From Sandaracinaceae bacterium (GTDB taxonomy: Bacteria; Myxococcota_A; Polyangia; Polyangiales; Houyiibacteriaceae): a DNA stretch of 64,000 nucleotides. This document shows, one piece after another, positions 51,946 to 59,432 of this stretch. The notes below the pieces were generated by a model. It searched no databases. It saw nothing but the letters and a program-made list of their open reading frames with translations, and was not told where the DNA came from. The translations under genes were made by a program, and so were the position numbers. Positions within the stretch are counted from its first letter, which is position 1; every line of letters begins with the position of its first letter. The DNA is taken from contig JACKEJ010000004.1 in the NCBI GenBank assembly GCA_020633055.1, positions 496,001-560,000 on the forward strand, read 5' to 3'.

Positions 51946-52887
51946 TCACGGTGAGCCCGTCGAATCGCTGGCCACCCGTGGAGGAAACAGCTCGCGGCCC
52001 ATGCGGGCGAGCTCCCCGCGGAGCCACACGTTGCCCGGCTCCCGATCGCAGCGCTCGTGCCACCACGCGACGATCGGGAGCACGAGCAGTTCGACGGGCG
52101 CCTCCACATAGCGCACGGGACACGTCGCGCTGGCCGCTTCCGCCAGGGCGCGTGGCACCACCGCGATGAATGGCAACGTCGCCACGAGGTGCGGCACGCA
52201 CGGGAAGTCGGGCACCCGCAACGCGACCTTGCGCGTCTTGCCGTGGGCACGGAGCGCGTCGTCGACGAACGTCGGTTCTTCGTCGCTCGCGACCACGACG
52301 TGGGGGGTATCGCAGAACTCGGCCAGCGAGAGTGTCTCTTCCCGGCACGGGTGGTCCGCGCGGATCAGGACCACGAAGCGATCGTAGCCGAGACGCATGT
52401 GATGGAGGCCGGGGTGCGGCAGGTGCATCAGGCTGCCGACCCCCACATCGAGGCGAGCGGAGGCCAAGTCGCGCGCGTCATGCCCCTCGAGAGGCCGCAC
52501 GGTGAACCGCACGCCCGGTGCGACGCGGGCCAGGCGCCCCATGAGCGCTGGCACGCCGGACGTGTGGAAGACCCCCGAGGCGGCGATGCGGAACACCCGA
52601 GTAGAGACGGCAGGGTCGAACTCGTGGCGCGCTTCCACCACCGTGCGTAGGTCTGCCAAGCCGGCGCGAAGCGCTGGCCGGAGCCCTTCCGCGAAGGCGG
52701 TGGGGACGAGCTCCGCTCCCGACCGCGCCAAGAGGGGGTCGTCGAACAACCGGCGCAGGCGCGCGAGCGAGTGAGACATCGCGGGCTGGGTGACGCCCAG
52801 GCGCGCGGCCGCGCGCGAGACGCTCCGCTCGTCGAGCAACACGTCGAGGGCCAACAGGAGGTTGAGGTTGACGGCGGAGAGGTTCAC
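51946..52887 (-). CDS. LysR family transcriptional regulator
   Basis: 313 residues. N-terminal HTH (SVSRAAARLGVTQPAMSHSLARLRRLFDDPLL, about 22-54) and a LysR substrate domain (about 90-300, TRVFRIAASGVFHT, LDVGVGSLMHL). It resembles the NodD/nahR-like group with MNLSAVNLNLLLALDVLLDE. GTG start. Divergent from the arsR gene with 106 bases between; regulation of the neighbour cannot be told from the sequence, and the target may be elsewhere. Confidence 0.93.
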   Translation of the reverse strand: MNLSAVNLNLLLALDVLLDERSVSRAAARLGVTQPAMSHSLARLRRLFDDPLLARSGAELVPTAFAEGLRPALRAGLADLRTVVEARHEFDPAVSTRVFRIAASGVFHTSGVPALMGRLARVAPGVRFTVRPLEGHDARDLASARLDVGVGSLMHLPHPGLHHMRLGYDRFVVLIRADHPCREETLSLAEFCDTPHVVVASDEEPTFVDDALRAHGKTRKVALRVPDFPCVPHLVATLPFIAVVPRALAEAASATCPVRYVEAPVELLVLPIVAWWHERCDREPGNVWLRGELARMGRELFPPRVASDSTGSP

Positions 52888-52974
52888 GACGCCACGATGG
52901 TATCGGACGATTCCTTCCAGTCGACCGACGTGGCCGCACGCGCTCGGCGCGCGCGTTGACGGGTCGCCGACAGC

Positions 52975-52990
52975 GTAACACCATGGTTAC
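52975..52990 (+). promoter_or_regulatory. ArsR operator candidate GTAAC-N6-GTTAC
   Basis: GTAAC-ACCATG-GTTAC, ending three bases before the arsR ATG. A TTGACG (52956-52961) placed 17 bases before CACCAT suggests a promoter whose -10 lies inside the operator. The same spaced half-sites occur in the large inverted repeat at 54231-54278. Confidence 0.55.
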
Positions 52991-52993
52991 TGT

Positions 52994-53338
52994 ATGCCTC
53001 GCCCAGCTCAGGCTCTGCCAGACCAGTCGCTCGACGCGCTGGGCAACGAGACGCGGCGCGAGATCTTGCGTGCGCTGGCCGAGTCTCCGCGTACCGTAGG
53101 CGCGCTGGCGCGCGAGTTCCCCATCAGCCGCCCCGCCGTGTCGCGCCACCTGCGCGTGCTCGAGGAGGCTTCGCTCGTTCGGCACGTGAGCACGGGTACG
53201 ACGAACGTGTACGAGGTGGACCCCCGGGGCTTCGACGCCGCGCGCAAGTGGCTCGACGGGTTCTGGGACATCGCGCTCGCGCGCTTCAAGCTGTTGGCGG
53301 AGAACACCGCGCGGGAGGACGAGGATGAGCGCGGATGA
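52994..53338 (+). CDS. ArsR family transcriptional regulator
   Basis: 114 residues. Winged HTH: LDALGNETRREILRALAESP, VGALAREFPISRPAVSRHLRVLEEASLV, then a wing YEVDPRGFDAARKWLDGFWD. It lacks the metal-binding Cys of classical ArsR/SmtB, as usual for the group paired with SRPBCC proteins (SdpR-like). Its 3' end overlaps the SRPBCC gene by 14 bases, so regulator and partner are made together. A candidate operator overlaps its own promoter. Confidence 0.92.
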   Translation: MPRPAQALPDQSLDALGNETRREILRALAESPRTVGALAREFPISRPAVSRHLRVLEEASLVRHVSTGTTNVYEVDPRGFDAARKWLDGFWDIALARFKLLAENTAREDEDERG

Positions 53339-53786
53339 GCACGGCTCGGCGGCGGCGGGCGCGCCCCTCGAGAAGGAGATCCACGTGGCTTGCTCGCGCG
53401 AGCACGCGTTCGCGGTGTTCACGTCGCGCATCGACGTGTGGTGGCCGCGCGGGCACCGGCGGTTCGGCGAGTCGGAGCTGCGGCTGGAGCCGTTCGTGGG
53501 TGGTCGCTTCTTCGAGCGCGCAGCCAACGGCGAGGAGTTCGACCTCGGCGCCGTGCGCATCTGGGAGGCGCCGGACCGCGTCTGCTATTCGTGGCGCCCC
53601 GGCACGCCGATGACGCCTACCGAGGTGGAAGTTCGCTTCATCGCGGAGGGCTCGTCGACGCGCGTGTGTGTGACCCACCGCAGCGGCAGCACCTGCCCCA
53701 AGGACGCGTTCGTGGAGAAGGTGGCGCTCTACGAGCGCGCGTGGGGTCACGTCCTCGCCGCGCTGTCCGAGGCGCTCCGGAGCTGA
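53325..53786 (+). CDS. SRPBCC (AHSA1-type) domain protein
   Basis: 153 residues. Pattern KEIHVACSREHAFAVFTSRIDVWWPRGHR, RLEPFVGGRFFERA, VRIWEAPDRVCYSWRP and TEVEVRFIAEGSSTRVCVTH is the AHSA1/START-like barrel that binds hydrophobic ligands. Next to ArsR regulators these are common throughout bacteria; ligand unknown. Starts inside the arsR gene and ends 16 bases before the convergent DUF1761 gene. Confidence 0.88.
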   Translation: MSADEHGSAAAGAPLEKEIHVACSREHAFAVFTSRIDVWWPRGHRRFGESELRLEPFVGGRFFERAANGEEFDLGAVRIWEAPDRVCYSWRPGTPMTPTEVEVRFIAEGSSTRVCVTHRSGSTCPKDAFVEKVALYERAWGHVLAALSEALRS

Positions 53787-53802
53787 CGCGGCGGATGCGG
53801 GG

Positions 53803-54222
53803 TCACCCGACCAGCGCCAGCACCGCCGAGACGACGAGCGACAGCACGACCTGGCTGCCCGCGCCGATCAAGAACGCGTCGTAGCGCTTCGTGAAGGCGT
53901 AGGCGGGGAGCGCCATGGGCACGAACAGGACCAGGGCGACGAACCCACCCAGCGCGAGCATGCCCGCCAAGGAAGAGACGCCGAGGGCTCCGCGCAAGAG
54001 CGCCAGCCCCACGCTGAGCGTCGCCGTGCACGCAGCGCCGACCCCGTACGTCCACGGCGGCACCTCGGTGCGGTGTTGCTCCTTCGTCATGGTCGGACCC
54101 CCGTACGCCCGCGCCCAGGCGTCTGGAAACAGGACCACGAACCAGAGCGTGAGGACGACCTGCCCGGCGAACACGGAGGCGAGGACGGCGAGCCAGGGGA
54201 CTGCGGCGAGATCGAGTGACAT
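53803..54222 (-). CDS. DUF1761 membrane protein
   Basis: 139 residues with four membrane helices (about 8-30, 60-80, 86-106, 117-137). WTYGVGAACTATLSVGLAL and GGFVALVLFVPMALPAYAF follow the DUF1761 pattern. Function unknown. ATG 54222 with AGGAG five bases upstream. The ribosome-binding site touches the large inverted repeat at 54231, which carries the same half-sites as the arsR operator, so the ArsR protein may control this gene too. Convergent with the SRPBCC gene. Confidence 0.85.
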   Translation of the reverse strand: MSLDLAAVPWLAVLASVFAGQVVLTLWFVVLFPDAWARAYGGPTMTKEQHRTEVPPWTYGVGAACTATLSVGLALLRGALGVSSLAGMLALGGFVALVLFVPMALPAYAFTKRYDAFLIGAGSQVVLSLVVSAVLALVG

Positions 54223-54230
54223 GGGGACTC

Positions 54231-54278
54231 CTGGGGTTGGCCATTGGTAACACGTAAGTTACCAATGGCCAACCCCAG
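54231..54278. promoter_or_regulatory. Perfect 21-bp-arm inverted repeat containing ArsR-like half-sites
   Basis: Left arm 54231-54251 and right arm 54258-54278 are perfect reverse complements around ACGTAA. The inner ends are GTAAC and GTTAC, the same motif and spacing as at the arsR promoter. It lies directly upstream of the DUF1761 ribosome-binding site. As RNA it would form a very stable hairpin; as DNA it may be an extended operator. Confidence 0.65.
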
Positions 54279-54359
54279 AGTGCGGTGAGGGAGCGCTCGT
54301 TCGGCCACCAAGGTCACGGCGACGTGTAAGCAGCACGCCCCGCGCACGTTTTCCGTGAG

Positions 54360-55475
54360 ATGCTGTCTCGTCGAGCCACCCGTCCACGTCGCGCCCAGCG
54401 CGCGGGCACACGTCCACGCCTCGCATTCATCAGTTCGGTCGTATGGGGCGGGCTCGCGCTCGGGGCCGCGCTGGCGGTGCCTGCGGCCGTACCCAGCGTC
54501 ACCCGCGCGCGCGCCGACTTTCCGCCCGAGCCAGCGCCGCCCCTGGGCGCGATCACGGCGGTCGGCGAGGCAGACCTAGACGAGGTGGCGCTCGACACGC
54601 GCTGCCGCACGGCCCGCCATCGCGCCCGCTGCGTCGTGACGCTGACGTTCGTGGTACGAGGCAACGACGGAGCGGTGCTCACGTTCCCACCGATCGACGG
54701 CGCGAGGCTCGACGTCGACGGGCACGCGTTCGGTGACGAGGGCGGCGGTACGCTCGACCTCGCGCCGGGCGAGGCGAGGCGCGTCAGGCTGCGCGTGCGA
54801 CGCACGGTGTGGGAGGATCGCAGCGAGGGCCTGTACCTCGTGGCCGAGGCAGCCTTCGCGCGCCACGCCGCGCTGGGAGAGTTCCAACACATCCACCGCA
54901 GCGACGGCTCGATCCGGGTGCCGCTGTTCGAGGGCCCCGGCCTGCACCTGCGAGGCAGCGTGCGGGTGGCCAGCCGCGTGGGGCGCCGCGTCACGGTCGA
55001 GACGGACGCCGGGGTCATGCCGGAGCTGGTCGCGGCGCAGCTGAGCGCGCTGCCGCGCCACCTCGACGTCACGCTCGAGGGGCCGCGCGAAACGCCCCGC
55101 TGGCTCCGGCGAGGCGGACCCGTGTTCATGCTCGGGTCGACCGTCGGGGACCAGCAGCGACTCGTGGGCAGGGCCGGCTACGAAGCGGGCTTCGGACGCC
55201 ACGGGTTCGTTCAGGCGCTGGTCGAGTCGGACCTGCAACGCAGCCTCGCGCTGGCCCTGGTGCTCGAGGGTGCGCTGCCTGCACCCCTGTTCCTCATCCC
55301 GAGTCTGTCCGCTGGCGCCGGCCTCGTCGTGGAGACGCGCGCTGATCCACGCGTCGCCCTACGCTTCTCGCTCGGCGCCATGCTGGGCGCCGGGCTGGGC
55401 GCACAGGCGACGCTGGACTGGGACCCGCGCGGCCGCCGCACCACGCTCGCTCTCGTGGGGCGACTGAGCTTCTGA
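54360..55475 (+). CDS. Exported beta-rich envelope protein
   Basis: 371 residues. An Arg-rich N-terminus precedes a hydrophobic leader (SSVVWGGLALGAALAVPAAV, about 25-44) with a likely cleavage after RARA. The N-terminal mature domain is beta-rich with a Cys pair (DTRCRTARHRARC). The C-terminal third (about 255-371) has alternating strands ending TTLALVGRLSF, a C-terminal Phe as in outer-membrane barrels. I do not recognise the family. ATG at 54360 has only a weak ribosome-binding site. Convergent with the OmpA-like gene. Confidence 0.6.
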   Translation: MLSRRATRPRRAQRAGTRPRLAFISSVVWGGLALGAALAVPAAVPSVTRARADFPPEPAPPLGAITAVGEADLDEVALDTRCRTARHRARCVVTLTFVVRGNDGAVLTFPPIDGARLDVDGHAFGDEGGGTLDLAPGEARRVRLRVRRTVWEDRSEGLYLVAEAAFARHAALGEFQHIHRSDGSIRVPLFEGPGLHLRGSVRVASRVGRRVTVETDAGVMPELVAAQLSALPRHLDVTLEGPRETPRWLRRGGPVFMLGSTVGDQQRLVGRAGYEAGFGRHGFVQALVESDLQRSLALALVLEGALPAPLFLIPSLSAGAGLVVETRADPRVALRFSLGAMLGAGLGAQATLDWDPRGRRTTLALVGRLSF

Positions 55476-55476
55476 T

Positions 55477-56574
55477 TCAGCGCGCGCGCGAACGTCGACG
55501 GCCAGGGTCGCAGGTCGGGTCGTCGGCCTGCGGCCAGGGGACGCCACGCTCGTACACCGCGAGCCGAATGTCGTATCCTCGGGGCACGGTCCCAAGCACC
55601 GAGCTCACCCGCGCGACCAGCCTATCGGGTGACACCCCAGCGTCGATGAGGGCCGCACGGACCGCCTGCGCCCGCACATCCGGGAGCGGTTCCCGGCGCC
55701 GCGGATCGTGATGCACGCGCTCGTCGATCACGACGACCCGCACGAACGGCGCATGCCTGAGCAGCTCTGCCACGGCAGCCAGTCGGGCTGAGGATTCGGG
55801 CGTGAGCGTGGCGCTGCGACCGCGGAAGCGGATCGGGCGATCGAGCGTGAGATCGGCGCATCCGAGCGACACGTGGCCTCGCTCGGGTTCGGGACAGCCG
55901 TCCTCGTCGCGCGCCCCGTCGAAGTCTTCGGGCTCGCTGGGACAGGCGTCGACCGTGTCGGGCAGGCCGTCCCCATCGGCGTCGGCCGATGCTGGGTCGG
56001 CATCACAAGACCAAGGCGGGTCCACCAAGACCAGGCGGACCCCACGAGGCGCTGCGCTGGCGGGGGTGACGCGCTGGTCGCCGAGGCCGCGAAACGTGAG
56101 GAGGTCTGGGGGCGCCCCAGCGGCGACGAGCCTCTGCATCACCTCGGCGGCGCGCCGCTCGGACACGTTCACAGCCCTGTTCGGGTCGTGCCACGCGTCG
56201 TCGGCTTCGACGCGGACGCGCACGTCTCGCAGCTGCGCGATCAGCGCGCCGGCGTCGGCGAGGGCTGGGAGGGACCACGGATCGAGCTGGGCGTCGTAGC
56301 GAAAGACCACCGATCGTTCGAGCGCGATCGCCCGGCAGGTGAGCTGCGCCAGGCCCACCCGCGCGCCTATCGGGACGCGCCGAACGGTGGGCTCGCCCGC
56401 GTCGGCTCGCGCAGGAGTGGCCTCCCGCGTGGCCGCCCCGGAGCTCGGGCCCTGTGCGACCAGGGACGAGGTGCCGAGAGCGACCACGCACGCGCTGCCC
56501 CAGGCGACGACGCGTACCAGAGAGCCACGGGACACACCCGAAGGTGCGCGGGAGGTGAGGAGGACTCGGCGCAT
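55477..56574 (-). CDS. Secreted protein with two OmpA-like domains and TSP3 linker
   Basis: 365 residues, signal peptide VVAWGSACVVALGTSSLVAQ near 20-40. The first OmpA-like domain (about 85-185) reads VFRYDAQLDPWSLPALADAG, then NVSERRAAEVMQRLVAAG. The thrombospondin-3 linker (about 205-240) has DADGDGLPDTVDACPSEPED, calcium-binding. The second OmpA-like domain (about 250-345) reads PIRFRGRSATLTPESSARLA, VRAQAVRAALIDAGVSP. OmpA domains bind peptidoglycan; two in tandem would give a bivalent wall anchor. Residues that normally contact diaminopimelate (Asp/Arg) are only partly kept. ATG 56574 is preferred over in-frame codons up to 56691. Confidence 0.8.
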   Translation of the reverse strand: MRRVLLTSRAPSGVSRGSLVRVVAWGSACVVALGTSSLVAQGPSSGAATREATPARADAGEPTVRRVPIGARVGLAQLTCRAIALERSVVFRYDAQLDPWSLPALADAGALIAQLRDVRVRVEADDAWHDPNRAVNVSERRAAEVMQRLVAAGAPPDLLTFRGLGDQRVTPASAAPRGVRLVLVDPPWSCDADPASADADGDGLPDTVDACPSEPEDFDGARDEDGCPEPERGHVSLGCADLTLDRPIRFRGRSATLTPESSARLAAVAELLRHAPFVRVVVIDERVHHDPRRREPLPDVRAQAVRAALIDAGVSPDRLVARVSSVLGTVPRGYDIRLAVYERGVPWPQADDPTCDPGRRRSRAR

Positions 56575-56728
56575 GAACGTGTCCCACGGGTGGACCCGCG
56601 CGGGAGCCTGCGCGACGCACGACAGGCCACGTGTATTCAGCCGCAGACCCCACTGGACACGCTGATTAACGTGACTTTTCGGTCGCCACATTGCGAAAGC
56701 CGCGCGCGTGCGTCAGCTTTGAGTCGCG

Positions 56729-57310
56729 ATGGCCGGAACGATGAACATCAAAGCCCAGGCGCTGCTGAACGCCGCGAAGTGGGTGGAAGAGCAGCAGGGG
56801 AGCGACACGCTCGGAGAGGTCATCCGGCGCTGCAGCGCCCCCGTGCGCGAGCGCTACATCAGCGGCATCGCCATCGAGTGGCACCCGCAGCACGAGTTCG
56901 TCGAGTTCCTGCACCACGCGGAGGCGGTGATCCGGCAGCCGCGCGGCAGCGTGTCCAAGGCCATCGGCGCAGAGGGAGCGCGCATCAACACGCGCAGCAT
57001 GGCCAAGCGCGCCGTGATGTACGTCGCCAGCCCCGAGTTCCTGCTGCGCCGCATCGCGACGCTCTGGCACCAGTTCAACGACCGCGGCGAGATGCGTATC
57101 CTCGGCATCGACGAGCGGGAGGCGCACATCGAGCTGCTCCACCTGCCGGAGCCGGACGAGCTCTTCTGCGCGACGATCACCGGCTGGTCGGAGGTCATCG
57201 GCGAGGCCGTCGGCTTCGATCGACCGCGCAGTGAGCACGTCTCGTGCTGCGCGCGCGGGGACGACGCGTGCGTGTGGCGAGTGGGCTTCACCCCGGTGGC
57301 CAAGGCGTGA
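56729..57310 (+). CDS. V4R/DUF2378-like sensor domain protein
   Basis: 193 residues, cytoplasmic, no DNA-binding motif. The end CCARGDDACVWRVGF matches the C-x-x-G-x-x-x-C-x-W end of 4-vinyl reductase (V4R) and related Myxococcota paralogous families (DUF2378-like), which bind small molecules or heme-like ligands in NO and steroid sensing. The fold is otherwise mixed. The gene stands alone, convergent with the GNAT gene. The family assignment is tentative. Confidence 0.55.
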   Translation: MAGTMNIKAQALLNAAKWVEEQQGSDTLGEVIRRCSAPVRERYISGIAIEWHPQHEFVEFLHHAEAVIRQPRGSVSKAIGAEGARINTRSMAKRAVMYVASPEFLLRRIATLWHQFNDRGEMRILGIDEREAHIELLHLPEPDELFCATITGWSEVIGEAVGFDRPRSEHVSCCARGDDACVWRVGFTPVAKA

Positions 57311-57312
57311 GC

Positions 57313-57348
57313 GGCACGTGACCCCCCAATGGTCGCGCCGCACGTGCC
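57313..57348. terminator. Inverted repeat between convergent genes
   Basis: GGCACGTG (57313-57320) and CACGTGCC (57341-57348), perfect 8-bp arms with a 20-nt loop that itself contains GACC/GGTC. Lies between two gene ends, with no T-run. Confidence 0.35.
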
Positions 57349-57383
57349 TACAGCACGAGCGACGACCCAGGCGAGTTGCACCG

Positions 57384-58121
57384 TCACGACGCCACGAGCA
57401 TGTGGTTGCGGATGCGCGTGCCCCCCGTGAAGCCGAGCTGACGGTACAACGGCTCGCCCATGGCGGACGCCTGCAGCGTCACCAGCGGAGAGCGGTGGAG
57501 CGACAGCAACCCACGCATGATGTGACGCGCGAAACCGGCGCGGCGTGCGTCGGGGACCACGCCGACCATGTGCAGGCCAGCCACGCCGTCGGCTTCGAAG
57601 AGCAGCCCCGTGCCCACGACCGCGTCCCCCACGCGCGCGAGCACGAGACGCGCGCCCTCGTGGCCGAGCAGACGCTCGACCGACGTCGGGTCGACGCGAT
57701 AGCCAAACGCCGAGGACGCCGCGTGCGCCCACGTGGTGAGCTCGCGCTCCGCTCCATCGAGCCTGACGGGGCCGGCGAGCCGCGCGGGCGAGTCCCGGAA
57801 GGGCGCGGGTCGGAGCGACATGAGCGTCTGCTCGAAGGCGACCGCGAAGCCCGACTCCGAGAGCACGGGTCCGAGAGCCTCGCTGCGCGGCCCCCAGTCT
57901 GGGATCACGACCTCGGACGCCGCCGCACGGGCCGCTGCGACGAGCGCGCGTGCGTCGTCGGGGGCAGGAGTCACGCCAGGGTCGAACCACAGGCGATGGG
58001 GCCAGCCGAGCGAACGATTGAGCACGGTGCCCGACGGAAGACGGTGTCGCTGCGCGCCCAGCGCCATCCACAACGAGGTGAGGTTGCGGAGGTTGACGAG
58101 GTGGTCGGACACGGCGCTCAT
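57384..58121 (-). CDS. GNAT family N-acetyltransferase
   Basis: 245 residues. The C-terminal half has the acetyl-CoA fold: ARVGDAVVGTGLLFEADGVAGLHMVGVVPDARRAGFARHIM (in two pieces about 160-200), then the pyrophosphate-loop-like RRAGFAR and YRQLGF. The N-terminal half is not conserved. Substrate unknown. ATG 58121 overlaps the stop of the YdcZ-type transporter gene (ATGA), so they are coupled. The in-frame upstream extension lies in that gene and is rejected. Confidence 0.85.
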   Translation of the reverse strand: MSAVSDHLVNLRNLTSLWMALGAQRHRLPSGTVLNRSLGWPHRLWFDPGVTPAPDDARALVAAARAAASEVVIPDWGPRSEALGPVLSESGFAVAFEQTLMSLRPAPFRDSPARLAGPVRLDGAERELTTWAHAASSAFGYRVDPTSVERLLGHEGARLVLARVGDAVVGTGLLFEADGVAGLHMVGVVPDARRAGFARHIMRGLLSLHRSPLVTLQASAMGEPLYRQLGFTGGTRIRNHMLVAS

Positions 58122-58567
58122 CCTCGGTTCACCAGCAGGACGCCCAGCAGCAACGTGACGGCACCCGCCACGCGTGTGGGCGTGAGCGTGGCGACGGGCT
58201 GGTCGAACCACCCGAAGTGACTGAACAACATGGCCACGAGCAGCTGGCCCGTGAGTGCCGCGCTCATCATGGGGCCGATGCCCATGCGCGGGATGAGCCA
58301 ATAGAAGCCCACGATGGCCACGCTCGAGAGCAGGCCTCCCGCGACCCACAAGTACGGTGGGACGGTCCGTGCGGCCGCGAGGTCGGGCGGCTGACGCGTG
58401 AAGGCGAGCAGAGCGACCAGCGCCGTGAGGCCGACGCCGAAGGCGACGACGGTCGCGTGCGCGGGGTTGCCGAGCAGGCGCCCGAGGTGAGCGTTCATGC
58501 TGGCCTGGGCGGCAATGGCCGCTCCTGCCAGGAGCGCGAAGCAGACGAACGAGTTCATGACCTCCAT
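58118..58567 (-). CDS. YdcZ/DMT-type small membrane transporter
   Basis: 149 residues, four or five membrane helices. MNSFVCFALLAGAAIAAQAS, NAHLGRLLGNPAHATVVAFG and GPMMSAALTGQLLVAMLFSHFGWF are the YdcZ (DUF606) signature of the DMT superfamily. Cargo unknown. Start 58567 (or ATG 58558). Lies between a Crp-type regulator and a GNAT gene on the same strand with short spacing. The regulator-transporter pair is a known arrangement. Confidence 0.88.
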   Translation of the reverse strand: MEVMNSFVCFALLAGAAIAAQASMNAHLGRLLGNPAHATVVAFGVGLTALVALLAFTRQPPDLAAARTVPPYLWVAGGLLSSVAIVGFYWLIPRMGIGPMMSAALTGQLLVAMLFSHFGWFDQPVATLTPTRVAGAVTLLLGVLLVNRG

Positions 58568-58594
58568 GCTGCGAGGGCGCCGCTGACACCGCCT

Positions 58595-59326
58595 CTACAT
58601 AGGTTGAGAGCCGCGCGTTTTTTTCTGCGCGCCTGCTCCCCGTGCTGCACGGGCCGTCGCGCCCCCTGCGGCGGTTCCAGGGGCCACGCGCTCGCCGACG
58701 GGCATCGCATCACGTGCGGCGTCCGTGGGGAGGGAGCGGCGCAGCCTGCTGAGCTGCGTCGGCGTGATGCCCAGGTGGGAGGCGACGTGATAGAGCGGCA
58801 GTCGTTGCGCGAGTCTCGGGGCGTCTCGGAGGAAGCGCGCATAGCGGCTCGCGGCGTCCTCCTGCACCAGCGCGACCTCGCGTGGTTCCTTGGCCAGTAG
58901 CCAGTTCTCCTCGAGGTAGCGGATCTGGAACCACATCAGGTCTGGTCGCTCCCGCAACAGCGCACGGTACCCCGTGAAGTCGATCGAGATCATGCGGGTG
59001 GGCTCGAGCGCCTGGATCGCGACGCGCGACGGGAGCCCGCGCAGGAGGGCGACCATCGACCCCGGAAAGGTTCCTTCGTCGAAGAAGACCTTGTTGTATT
59101 CGGCGCCGTGGTCGTCGCCGACATAGCCCCGCAACAGTCCGTGGAGCACGTAGCCGAACTCCTTCGGCTCCTCGCCGGGTGCGCAGTAGAACGCTCCCTT
59201 GGACAAGCGGACGGGACGACAGAGGCCGAGGAGCGCCGTGCGCGTGTCTGCGTGGAGGGGCGCGTAGCGTTCGAGGGACGTGAGCAGGCTGGCGGCGTCG
59301 TGCGGGGCGAGGTTCGAGCGACCCAT
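58595..59326 (-). CDS. Crp/Fnr family transcriptional regulator
   Basis: 243 residues from ATG 59326. Cyclic-nucleotide-type barrel (about 15-140: LSKGAFYCAPGEEPKEFGYVLHGLLRGYV) and a C-terminal HTH (YHVASHLGITPTQLSRLRRSL). The cAMP-contact residues are not all present and no Fe-S Cys are seen, so the ligand is unknown. A Lys/Arg-rich tail of about 40 residues follows the HTH. It is followed by ydcZ and GNAT genes (operon) and divergent from the papain-like protease gene; it may control both. Confidence 0.88.
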   Translation of the reverse strand: MGRSNLAPHDAASLLTSLERYAPLHADTRTALLGLCRPVRLSKGAFYCAPGEEPKEFGYVLHGLLRGYVGDDHGAEYNKVFFDEGTFPGSMVALLRGLPSRVAIQALEPTRMISIDFTGYRALLRERPDLMWFQIRYLEENWLLAKEPREVALVQEDAASRYARFLRDAPRLAQRLPLYHVASHLGITPTQLSRLRRSLPTDAARDAMPVGERVAPGTAAGGATARAARGAGAQKKTRGSQPM

Positions 59327-59432
59327 CGAGGGAGGGTAGAACACGGGGGACGGCCGAGGAGCGCTCGGAATTCGGATCGGGGGCTCTCGGCGCTCTAGCC
59401 GGCGGGATCGAGGGCGGCGTACGATTCCGCTC

